NCBI GenBank assembly: GCA_002403205.1
Contig: DHHJ01000036.1
Coordinates: forward strand, 1-64,000
DNA: 64,000 nucleotides
Reading direction: 5' to 3'
Source: Anaerolineaceae bacterium UBA4775
Lineage (GTDB): Bacteria > Chloroflexota > Anaerolineae > Anaerolineales > Anaerolineaceae
Shown here: positions 57,676 through 64,000 of the stretch, in pieces
Layout: every line of letters starts with the position of its first letter
How positions within the stretch are numbered: position 1 is the first letter of the stretch
The notes under the pieces: model-generated
The model's input: the letters and a program-made list of their open reading frames with translations, nothing else
Database searches by the model: none
Told to the model about the DNA's origin: nothing
Position numbers and translations under genes: made by a program

Positions 57676-57918
57676 CTAAACAGTCTGCTCCACCTGGATA
57701 TCCGGGAAGAACTGGCGCAAAGTGCCAGCCACCCAGCCCTGCAAGGTGGCCGGTGAAAGCGGGCACTCCTCGCAAGCCCCACCCAGGCGGACGAAGACTG
57801 TACTCCCCTCAATCCGATCCAGCTCAACGGCTCCCCCGTGGTACTGTTCAATATAGGCATTGAGCTGATCGATCAAGCCGCGGACTTGCTCTTCAAAGGT
57901 GTACTCCTGCTCAGTCAT
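57676..57918 (-). CDS. NifU C-terminal-like iron-sulfur scaffold protein
   Basis: An 80-residue protein matching the NifU C-terminal (Nfu) domain: YHGGAVELDRIEG, then the CxxC cluster ligand in GACEECPLSPATLQ. It probably carries or transfers [4Fe-4S] clusters. The length is right for a stand-alone Nfu domain. The ATG at 57918 has AGGAGC 7 bases upstream; the longer frame to 57957 lacks support. It is convergent with the chelatase gene. Confidence 0.88.
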   Translation of the reverse strand: MTEQEYTFEEQVRGLIDQLNAYIEQYHGGAVELDRIEGSTVFVRLGGACEECPLSPATLQGWVAGTLRQFFPDIQVEQTV

Positions 57919-58153
57919 GGACACTGCTCCTGTAAGGTGTGTGCTTCCCCAAATCATATCATAAACGCTCTCAGGCGGGCAAATTCCTCCGCAATTTGAC
58001 AGCCACCATTCGTTTTTAAAGGAGTGATTGGATGAGCAGCCTCGAATGCTTTTTCAGGATAAAACACCCATCGAAACCATTAAAAGCCAATTAGAGATTG
58101 AGGTTTTGATTGATTTGGCATTTGTTTTGCACTGATGATGGTCAAACTTTAGA

Positions 58154-58159
58154 TATAAT
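58154..58159 (+). promoter_or_regulatory. Candidate -10 box immediately before the M23 gene
   Basis: A perfect TATAAT ends 8 bases before the ATG at 58168; no ribosome site lies between. The -35 region is weak. A leaderless transcript is suggested. Confidence 0.45.
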
Positions 58160-58167
58160 GGCCTGAG

Positions 58168-59079
58168 ATGAAACAGTTTCGATTAACCTTGATAATCTCA
58201 TGTGTGCTGATCGGATTGGGGGTCTTCATCATGCAGCAATCTGAATACGTGCAATCCGCCAATCAGTCCGAGATGGGCGGGCTTCCTGTTATGGAGAACA
58301 ACCAAGCATCCCCGGTTGCCCACCCTTCCTCCACCCTCTCGCATACCAGGACCGAAAGGGTCCTAACAGGCGTGGTTGCAAAAAATGAAGGGGAGACCAC
58401 AGCCAGTTATCCTCAAGAAGAGGGTTCCAACATCAGCAGCGATCCATTCCAGGCCGCTTCATCTGCCGAAACGTCTTTCGAGGCCAGATCAGAAGAAACA
58501 GAATGGTCTTTAATTGATGGGGACACCGTCACAACCCAAAGATTGACCCACAATGTGGCCGTCAAGGTTGCCAATCCTCTCATCCCTGCGGGAAACGGCG
58601 CTTCAGGCGGGCCGGCGAAACCGCAAACACCCTATCGTTTGACCACGCCTCACGTTGAGGTTGAGGCATCCAACTGGCTTCAATACGGCGACGAAAACGG
58701 TGAGCGGGAGGACCCGGTGCCTTTCGTGTGGCCTGCGGAGAAACACTGGCTTAGCGGTTATAACTATTCGATCTATCATCCTGGGATTGATATCGCCGCA
58801 GATTGGGACGACCTGGTTTTTTCTGCTGCCAGTGGCAAGGTCATCACGGTTCATCATTCCAACCGTGGGTATGGCAATATGGTCATAATTAACCACCTTA
58901 ACGGGTACCAAACACTGTATGCACACCTGAACACGATCCTGGCTGAAACAGGCAACTTTGTTATTCAGGGGCAACCGATTGGGCTGGCAGGCACCACCGG
59001 CAACTCGACGGGGACGCACCTTCATTTTGAAATCTACTTTCGGGGTGGGATCGTTAACCCCTGGCAGTTCCTTAAATAG
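58168..59079 (+). CDS. M23-family peptidase, exported
   Basis: A 303-residue membrane-anchored or secreted protein with a signal segment (about 5-23), a Ser/Thr/Glu-rich spacer (about 30-170) and a C-terminal LytM-type M23 metallopeptidase domain. The zinc ligands are in YHPGIDIAA (HxxxD) and THLHFEI (HxH), with YAHLN between. All catalytic residues are present, so an active peptidoglycan endopeptidase is expected. Preceding gap 57958-58167 holds no gene. Confidence 0.9.
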   Translation: MKQFRLTLIISCVLIGLGVFIMQQSEYVQSANQSEMGGLPVMENNQASPVAHPSSTLSHTRTERVLTGVVAKNEGETTASYPQEEGSNISSDPFQAASSAETSFEARSEETEWSLIDGDTVTTQRLTHNVAVKVANPLIPAGNGASGGPAKPQTPYRLTTPHVEVEASNWLQYGDENGEREDPVPFVWPAEKHWLSGYNYSIYHPGIDIAADWDDLVFSAASGKVITVHHSNRGYGNMVIINHLNGYQTLYAHLNTILAETGNFVIQGQPIGLAGTTGNSTGTHLHFEIYFRGGIVNPWQFLK

Positions 59080-59318
59080 TAAACCCGTCAAGGTTCAGCC
59101 AGAGGGGGCCTGTGATGAACACCATCAAAACACCCTGTGTCCTGCCTGCAGGGCAACCCTAAGGGCATGAACTGAGGTTTTCCCCCATACATGCTTCTTT
59201 TCTTAACTTTCTGTCGGGCAATCGTAGGGTGAAAAGCGTGCGTGCGTCAAGTTGTTCACGCCGTTTTTCGCTATACTGTACCTATAACCGTTTCAAAAGC
59301 AGATTTTCCCCTCCAGAG
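59080..59318. other. Non-coding stretch before the terminator and DnaA boxes
   Basis: No coding frame is credible. A TATACT at 59272-59277 lies about 45 bases upstream of a strong terminator. Its -35 region is poor, so a short transcript here is only a possibility. Confidence 0.4.
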
Positions 59319-59352
59319 GAGAGCCAGGCCCGGCGGACCTGGCTCTCTTTCG
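59319..59352 (+). terminator. Rho-independent terminator, plus strand
   Basis: A 10-bp perfect stem (59319-59328 with 59338-59347, GAGAGCCAGG) and 9-nt loop are followed by TTTCGTCTT. It is 240 bases past the M23 stop and could end that transcript or a short independent RNA. It immediately precedes the DnaA-box array. Confidence 0.7.
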
Positions 59353-59458
59353 TCTTCCACAGCTTTTCCACAGGGATTTGCGGGTTATCCACATGTTTTC
59401 AAGCCGTATTCCACACAAATTCACGTGGTTATCCCCCATTTTCTCATCTTTATCCACA
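59353..59458 (+). other. Array of six DnaA-box-like 9-mers with regular spacing
   Basis: Same-strand 9-mers begin at 59353 (TCTTCCACA), 59364 (TTTTCCACA), 59385 (TTATCCACA), 59407 (TATTCCACA), 59429 (TTATCCCCC) and 59450 (TTATCCACA). Two match the consensus perfectly, one differs at one position, and three differ at two. Start-to-start distances are 11, 21, 22, 22 and 21, that is one or two helical turns. The array lies between convergent genes. It may be a replication origin or a DnaA-binding control or titration site; no dnaA gene is in the window. Confidence 0.7.
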
Positions 59459-59462
59459 GGTT

Positions 59463-61143
59463 TCATGCCCCAATCAGCTGGAGGGCCCTCGCAGGGGTGA
59501 TCTCCACCACAAGGCCTGCAGGGCTGAAGCGCCAGATGACCTGGGCAAACCGCTCGATAAAATAACGGTCATGCGCACTGGCCAGGATCGTGCCCTCAAA
59601 TCCGCTCAGGGCAGCTTCAAAAGCCTCCTGGGATGGCAGGTCGAGGTGATTGAGGGGTTCATCCAGCAGGAGGAAGTTGCAGCGGCGTGCCACCAGCAGT
59701 GCCAGCATTAAACGCGAGCGCTGCCCATAAGATAGGGACCTCACAAGCTGGAAGACCTCGTCACCGCTGAACAGAAAGCGGTGCAGGAAGGTGCGTGCAT
59801 CCGAGTGGCTGGAAAGATCACTGTTCTTCTGCAATGAATCCAGCACACTCAACCCGGGTTCCAGCATTTCCTGCTCCTGCGAGAGGTAGCCGGGATGAAC
59901 ACCGCTGCCAAAAGTGAACCCGCCCGAGATAGGCGGCACCTCACCCAGCAGGGTCTTGAACAGGGTGGTCTTACCGATGCCATTGGGACCTACCAGGGCA
60001 ATCCGCGCCCCCAGGGTGACGGTTTGGGTGATGGGCGGCAGCAATGCACCTTCGTAGCCGATGCACAAACGATCCAATTGCAGTGCCATTCGCCCGCTGG
60101 GGGGAGTCTCAGCAAAATGCATCCGTAAACCCCAGCCCCGGTGTGGCTTTTCCAACGCACCCTCATCCTCAAGATATGCAATCCGTTTCTCCAGTTGTTT
60201 TGCCCGCCGGACCGTTTCCAAACCCCGGTCTGCAAAGAACCCGGCAGAAAACCCATCGGTGTTATTGGGGTCCGCTTTTCCGCCTTTGTGCGGTTTGGCC
60301 TGATTGCGTACGGACTGAGCAGCCTTTTTCAGGCGCTTGATCTCTTCTTGCTGATCAATGTATGCCCCCATAGCCGTTTCGAATTCGGCTTGCCGAATAT
60401 CGATATACTGGCTGTAGTTTCCCGGATATTCATGCACGCCCTCCCCGCCAGGAGGAAAGGCAATGATCTTGTCGATGACGGCGTCCAAAAAAGCGCGATC
60501 GTGGGACACAAGCAAGATCCCGCCCGGATAGGAGCGCACCCAATCCTGCAGCCAGGCGCGCATCGCCAGGTCGAGGTGATTGGTCGGTTCGTCCAGCAGC
60601 AGCATGTCCGGTGCATCCAGCAAAACGCCAGCCAGGGCCAGGCGCACCTTTTGTCCCCCGCTTAACGCCTGGATGGGCGTATCCTGGGGTAAGTCGAGCA
60701 ATTCAAAACCGGTCAGGATGGTTTTGCGGACGCCTTCCAGTTCCTGTGCGCGGGCTGATGGGCTGCAACGCGGCCGTGTAGGTCGCAATGCAGGCGGGGT
60801 CTTCCGGCGACCGGGCCAAGGAGACACTGGCGGCCTCAAGCTCAAACAGGGATTCCTCCAGATTGACACTAAAGCGATTGAGGTATCCGCCTGCTGTTTC
60901 GTCAGGTGCGAAAACAATCCCCTGGTGCAGGTAACCCACCCGCAGATCAGCCGGTGTAAAAGATACACTGCCGGCATCCGGCGATTCTTCCCCTGCGATG
61001 ATGTTGAGCAACGTGGTTTTGCCACACCCGTTGTGACCCACCAGCGCGGCGCGTTCACCCCGGTTGAGGCTGAAGGTTACTTTTTTGAGGACGGCCAACA
61101 GGCCGTATGATTTCGATAGATTTGATACAGATAACACATTCAC
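59463..61143 (-). pseudogene. ABC-F family ATPase with an apparent frameshift
   Basis: Two frames together encode a full ABC-F protein of about 560 residues, a ribosome-acting ATPase without membrane domains. The first part (from GTG 61143) holds Walker A GHNGCGKTT. The rest holds the first signature LSGGQKVRLALAG and LLLDEPTNHLDL, a linker rich in Lys/Arg, a second Walker A GPNGIGKTT, a second signature LSYGQRSRLML, and DEPLNHLDL. The frame changes between about 60745 and 60775 with no slippery run, so either the gene is broken or a base was misread. Its leader suggests an antibiotic-resistance ABC-F. The stop is 5 bases from the DnaA-box array. Confidence 0.8.
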
Positions 61144-61152
61144 CTGCTTTCT

Positions 61153-61183
61153 TAAAACAAAAACCAAGGGAAAGCCCTCGGTT
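61153..61183 (-). terminator. Attenuator-type terminator in the ABC-F leader
   Basis: Read on the minus strand, AACCGAGGG and CCCTTGGTT form a 9-bp stem with one G-U pair and a 4-nt loop, followed by TTTTTGTTTT. It lies downstream of the leader peptide and just before the ABC-F start. Upstream CGGT can pair with ACCG of its 5' arm, a possible but short antiterminator. Confidence 0.7.
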
Positions 61184-61220
61184 GATGTACCGTTAAACTG
61201 CTTTCCTGGACGTTAAGAAT

Positions 61221-61241
61221 TTACAGACGAATGCGGATCAT
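61221..61241 (-). CDS. Leader peptide MIRIRL of the ABC-F gene
   Basis: A six-codon frame with AGGAG exactly 6 bases before its ATG, located between the promoter and the terminator hairpin. The sequence Met-Ile-Arg-Ile-Arg-Leu contains an Arg-X-Arg (+X+) motif, the type known to stall ribosomes in the presence of macrolides. It probably senses a ribosome-targeting drug and controls read-through into the ABC-F gene. Confidence 0.65.
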   Translation of the reverse strand: MIRIRL

Positions 61242-61269
61242 GCACAACTCCTACTTAGAGAACACCCTT

Positions 61270-61298
61270 ATTATACACCCGACCACCCCAGGCTACAA
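61270..61298 (-). promoter_or_regulatory. Promoter of the ABC-F leader transcript
   Basis: On the minus strand TTGTAG (61298-61293), exactly 17 bases, then perfect TATAAT (61275-61270). Transcription would start near 61263, giving a leader of about 120 bases. Confidence 0.75.
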
Positions 61299-61332
61299 GA
61301 TTAGGCCAGGTTGCCTGCCAGGTTTCCCCCCT

Positions 61333-61368
61333 CGGTGGAGCAGCGCCCTTCAGGGTGCTGCTCCACCG
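61333..61368. repeat. 16-bp hairpin of the AGCAGCGCC palindrome family
   Basis: Positions 61333-61348 pair with 61353-61368 (one G-T pair) around TTCA. The core AGCAGCGCC/GGTGCTGCT resembles the hairpins at 3900-3922 and 4322-4342. There is no T-run on either strand. A second hairpin (9-bp stem) is at 61379-61403. Confidence 0.6.
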
Positions 61369-61478
61369 CCTGGCTTCAGGTGAGCAATCTCATCTTGCTC
61401 ACCGCCGAAATATTTGGCTTTGATCGGCAGGTACAGCTCAAAGATGTATTCTGGCTGGCTCGAGGTCCGTGTGGATAA
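61350..61478 (-). pseudogene. Possible remnant of a GyrI-like domain protein
   Basis: A 42-codon open stretch, without a start codon, translates to SSQPEYIFELYLPIKAKYFG and ends in a Gly/Ala tail. It resembles the C terminus of GyrI-like (AraC effector-binding) domains. It would be the last part of a gene otherwise deleted. Short length makes this tentative. Its first codons contain an isolated perfect DnaA box (61470-61478, minus strand). Confidence 0.3.
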
Positions 61479-61490
61479 TCAATAGCCGGT

Positions 61491-62942
61491 TTAGGCTGCC
61501 GGCGGCAGTTTTTCCGCGATTTGCGGGACCTTCTCCGTGATCCCAAATAAGGCCAGGATTGAAATCAGGAACAGCAACCCGAAAATGCCCATCAGGACGG
61601 TAAAACCGACGCCGTCCCCAATCGGGCCGCCGATATAGGCGCCAATTGCACCAGCCCCTGCGCCCGCCAGGTTATGAATACCCAAATAGCGGCCGGCCTC
61701 CTGCTTAGGGACCAAACTCGTACCTAAAGCCCAGCTGGCGGAGTAAAAGAATCCGGTTGCCAGCCCGATCAAGACACCGCCAATGTAAAGGACAGTCGTA
61801 TTGGGTGAAACAATGACGATAATGGTGCCGATTAAAGCCACAACACCACTTAATGCACACACCGGTTTTTTTCCGATCTTGTCACTGATCCAACCAGCCG
61901 GAATGCTGGAAATAAAAATGGCTAACCCGACAAACAGCATCAACTGGCCGAACATCTCGCCAACATTGAATTCTTGCAGTGCTCCAAAACGTTCCTGCAG
62001 GTAATACACCGCGAAAATGGATAAGTTCGTAGACCCTACCAGGAAGGCCAACCGGTTGATCACCCACCAGGTGAATGACCGGTCAATCGCTTTTCCTTGC
62101 CCGCCCAGGCTGATCTGAACACTACCCCAGACACCCAGGATAACCGCCACGACCATCCCCAAAACAGCCACGGTGATCGTCACGATCAGTGCGGAAGATT
62201 CCGGCAGCCCCGTTGAGAGTCGATTGAAAAAGTTAACACCAGCCCCGGAACCCAGGATGACCGCTGTGAAAACAGCCGTCATCAAAACCAGGCGCAGGAT
62301 CGGTTTCCAATCCAGTTTTGAGGTTGGTTCTTTGACCGGTTTTTCCGGGGCAAACATGGTAATGGCAATCGACAATAACACAATCGCGCTTAAGGCAATG
62401 ATTCCAGGCCAATAGTTTCCGTCACCCACCAGCCGGGCAATCACAAACGAGACAAAGATCATCGGTGCGGGCAGCTCAAAGACGGCCTTGACCCCGGAGA
62501 AGATGCCATGCTTTTCCTCGGGAACAATATCCGGGATCAAGCCCTGCAAGGCACCATGCCCCGTGTTGGCAGATAGCATCGATAGAATATAAGCAGCAAA
62601 CAGGAACCAATACCCTGTCATCCCTTCCAAGGTGGCCGCAATGACGCCGATGAGGACATATACAAATACTTCCGTCCCCCCGCCAATCAGGATGAAAGGC
62701 CGGCGCCTGCCAAAACGAGACGAACTGTGATCCGAAAGGATTCCCACCACCGCTTGGACCAGCACTGCTGTCATCAACCCCCACAAACGTAGATTGCCCA
62801 ATGCTGCGCCTTTGACGGATTCGTCAACAAAATTGCTGAGAATGAGTGGCACAATCAGCGCCAAAGTTTGCGAACGGGCTGTGAGCGCAAAATAAAAGAT
62901 ATTAATGGTGATGTAGTCGTACCAGCGAATTTTCCTGTCCAT
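61491..62942 (-). CDS. MFS sugar transporter, GPH/SLC45-like
   Basis: A 483-residue, 12-helix transporter. The loop after helix 2 reads SDHSSSRFGRRRPFIL, characteristic of glycoside-cation and sucrose-type symporters, and DKIGKKPV marks the equivalent loop of the second half. A sugar or glycoside imported by proton or cation symport is likely. The ATG at 62942 has GGAGGAG 7 bases before it. A TATAAT at 62973-62978 on the minus strand may be its -10 box. It follows a carbohydrate-related gene in the same direction, so uptake and processing are probably linked. Confidence 0.88.
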   Translation of the reverse strand: MDRKIRWYDYITINIFYFALTARSQTLALIVPLILSNFVDESVKGAALGNLRLWGLMTAVLVQAVVGILSDHSSSRFGRRRPFILIGGGTEVFVYVLIGVIAATLEGMTGYWFLFAAYILSMLSANTGHGALQGLIPDIVPEEKHGIFSGVKAVFELPAPMIFVSFVIARLVGDGNYWPGIIALSAIVLLSIAITMFAPEKPVKEPTSKLDWKPILRLVLMTAVFTAVILGSGAGVNFFNRLSTGLPESSALIVTITVAVLGMVVAVILGVWGSVQISLGGQGKAIDRSFTWWVINRLAFLVGSTNLSIFAVYYLQERFGALQEFNVGEMFGQLMLFVGLAIFISSIPAGWISDKIGKKPVCALSGVVALIGTIIVIVSPNTTVLYIGGVLIGLATGFFYSASWALGTSLVPKQEAGRYLGIHNLAGAGAGAIGAYIGGPIGDGVGFTVLMGIFGLLFLISILALFGITEKVPQIAEKLPPAA

Positions 62943-63018
62943 CAGCACTCCTCCGATTAAATGATCATCAACATTATAAATTAGTTTGTACTTGAACTGC
63001 CCAACCTGCAGCAAGGCA

Positions 63019-64000
63019 TCATTCAAGGATCAGAATCGCATAAATATCCACTTCTAGCGGCAAGTCCGTGCCCTCCACAGTGAGCACCTCGCTGCGGTCG
63101 GGCGAGATCACCCGCCCCCGGCCGGGGGACGGCAGATACAGCGTGACCTGCTGGGGTTCAGGGCCGTAGTTCACCAGGTGCACCTGCCTAGTGCCGCCCT
63201 GTTCCCACACCTCAATTAACACCGGATGCTCAGCCGCGACGCGCGGGGTGATATCCCTGGGAAGTGCGTTAAACAAGGTCTGCATGGTTTCACGCTCAGG
63301 CAGGTTGAAAATTTCCGTCTGGAAGACCAGTTTTGCCATATGGAGCTTATCCATCACCCACCGGGTGAACTTGCTGCCATGGTAGGCGCGCAGCAGAAAA
63401 GCACCCAGGCTCTCAACCAGGTCGTGCCATACGCCGCCTTTGGCGACGGGGCTTGGTTTTTTTAGCGCCCAGCCCGGCAGATCGGGCATATGGATCCGCG
63501 CTACCCCCACTTCCAATAAACCCGCCTGGCCATCGTCGGGGGTGAAGGTCAGCACCGCGGCCAGCCCTGAAAGATCATCCCCCGGGCGGACAACCCGCCA
63601 GGGAATACCCTCCCAGGTGAGGGCCTGGCTGGCCCCATAATAGACCGGTGAGAGGGCCATCCAGTTCCGCCACAGCGCTTCCCCGGGGTGTAAAAGCCCA
63701 ATGGGCGCGGCGTTGGCCCGATCAACATACAGGGCCTGGTGCGCCTCAAGCCAGCGATGGTAAGCCCCAATCGCCCGATGCTGACTGGCATAAGCCGGAT
63801 CGGTCAGGAGGGTCATCCGCTGACCGTCGTTGTATTCTGTGCCTTTGATGGTCATGCTGGCCCCCAGCGCGGCAGCTTCAGCGATGGCCAGTTGATGCCG
63901 CCGGGGCGGGTAGACCGGGTCAAACCCGATGCCCGCATCATAGGACAGCACGCTCAGGTGCGCCTGGTCACGGATCAATGCCCGTGTGTTGCGGACTGTG
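63019..64000 (-). CDS. Putative carbohydrate-active enzyme, C-terminal part
   Basis: The frame runs without a stop into the right edge, so the start lies outside the window; a TTG at 63978 is not needed. The 327 visible residues contain SVLSYDAGIGFDP, a Trp/Tyr-rich region and a C-terminal beta-rich domain ending LPLEVDIYAILILE, as in C-terminal domains of many glycosidases. I cannot name a family. It ends 76 bases before the GPH-type sugar transporter, supporting a role in sugar or glycoside use. Confidence 0.65.
   Translation of the reverse strand, partial: TVRNTRALIRDQAHLSVLSYDAGIGFDPVYPPRRHQLAIAEAAALGASMTIKGTEYNDGQRMTLLTDPAYASQHRAIGAYHRWLEAHQALYVDRANAAPIGLLHPGEALWRNWMALSPVYYGASQALTWEGIPWRVVRPGDDLSGLAAVLTFTPDDGQAGLLEVGVARIHMPDLPGWALKKPSPVAKGGVWHDLVESLGAFLLRAYHGSKFTRWVMDKLHMAKLVFQTEIFNLPERETMQTLFNALPRDITPRVAAEHPVLIEVWEQGGTRQVHLVNYGPEPQQVTLYLPSPGRGRVISPDRSEVLTVEGTDLPLEVDIYAILILE

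Noticed and set aside
61470..61478. Isolated DnaA box as a second origin element
   Set aside because: A single 9-mer 2 kb from the array is expected fairly often and overlaps a possible gene remnant.

Overview
The window looks like a chromosomal piece of a GC-rich, saccharolytic, probably anaerobic member of the Chloroflexota, most likely class Anaerolineae. This is inferred from gene content only: lipoproteins with long Pro/Thr linkers, a cellobiose-phosphorylase-type carbohydrate cluster, an ATP-cone uridine-kinase-like protein, CpXC and FHA proteins, and frequent TTG/GTG starts with good Shine-Dalgarno sites. No rRNA, tRNA, CRISPR array, transposase or phage gene was seen.

Left part (0-7.3 kb): an MFS transporter divergent from 6-phosphofructokinase, an alpha/beta hydrolase, a repeat-rich intergenic region, a peroxiredoxin plus thioredoxin-like pair, and a zinc-finger membrane protein. 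A 20-kb minus-strand beta-glucan locus follows (27.06 kb down to 7.28 kb). In transcription order it holds a sugar-binding protein, two ABC permeases, a clan-A glycosidase, GH3, GH16 and GH26 lipoproteins, a 1054-residue GH94-like phosphorylase and three GH94 phosphorylases. One of these is cellobiose phosphorylase and one resembles laminaribiose phosphorylase. The logic is extracellular cleavage of beta-1,3/1,4-glucan, ABC import of oligosaccharides, then intracellular phosphorolysis to glucose 1-phosphate. At about 27.056 kb the locus is damaged: a 5'-truncated binding-protein gene abuts, head to head, a LacI regulator that has lost its DNA-binding domain. The shared control region is missing.

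Middle part (28-48.5 kb): AmmeMemoRadiSam protein B, a lipoprotein, then a long minus-strand housekeeping series (phosphohexomutase, glmM, EEP hydrolase, holA, DUF6391-like protein, radA, clpC). After it come an FHA/winged-helix regulator, a CpXC protein, membrane and lipoprotein genes, a DinB-fold protein and the ATP-cone kinase. A four-copy, 250-bp tandem array built from GTAG-headed palindromes lies at 48.59-49.58 kb.

Right part (49.6-64 kb): a Cys/Met-metabolism PLP enzyme, UPF0173 hydrolase, sulfite-oxidase-like protein, LysM protein, lipoprotein, holB, and a chelatase AAA+ gene joined to a VWA gene through an A9G slippery run (probable programmed -1 frameshift). Then come a NifU-domain protein, an M23 peptidase, a regularly spaced DnaA-box array, an ABC-F gene, a sugar symporter and an edge-truncated carbohydrate-related gene. 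The ABC-F gene carries an apparent frameshift and lies behind a leader-peptide/terminator attenuator. The most unusual items are the A9G frameshift site, the ABC-F attenuator, the 21-22-nt phased DnaA-box array, the control-region deletion and the palindromic repeat families.
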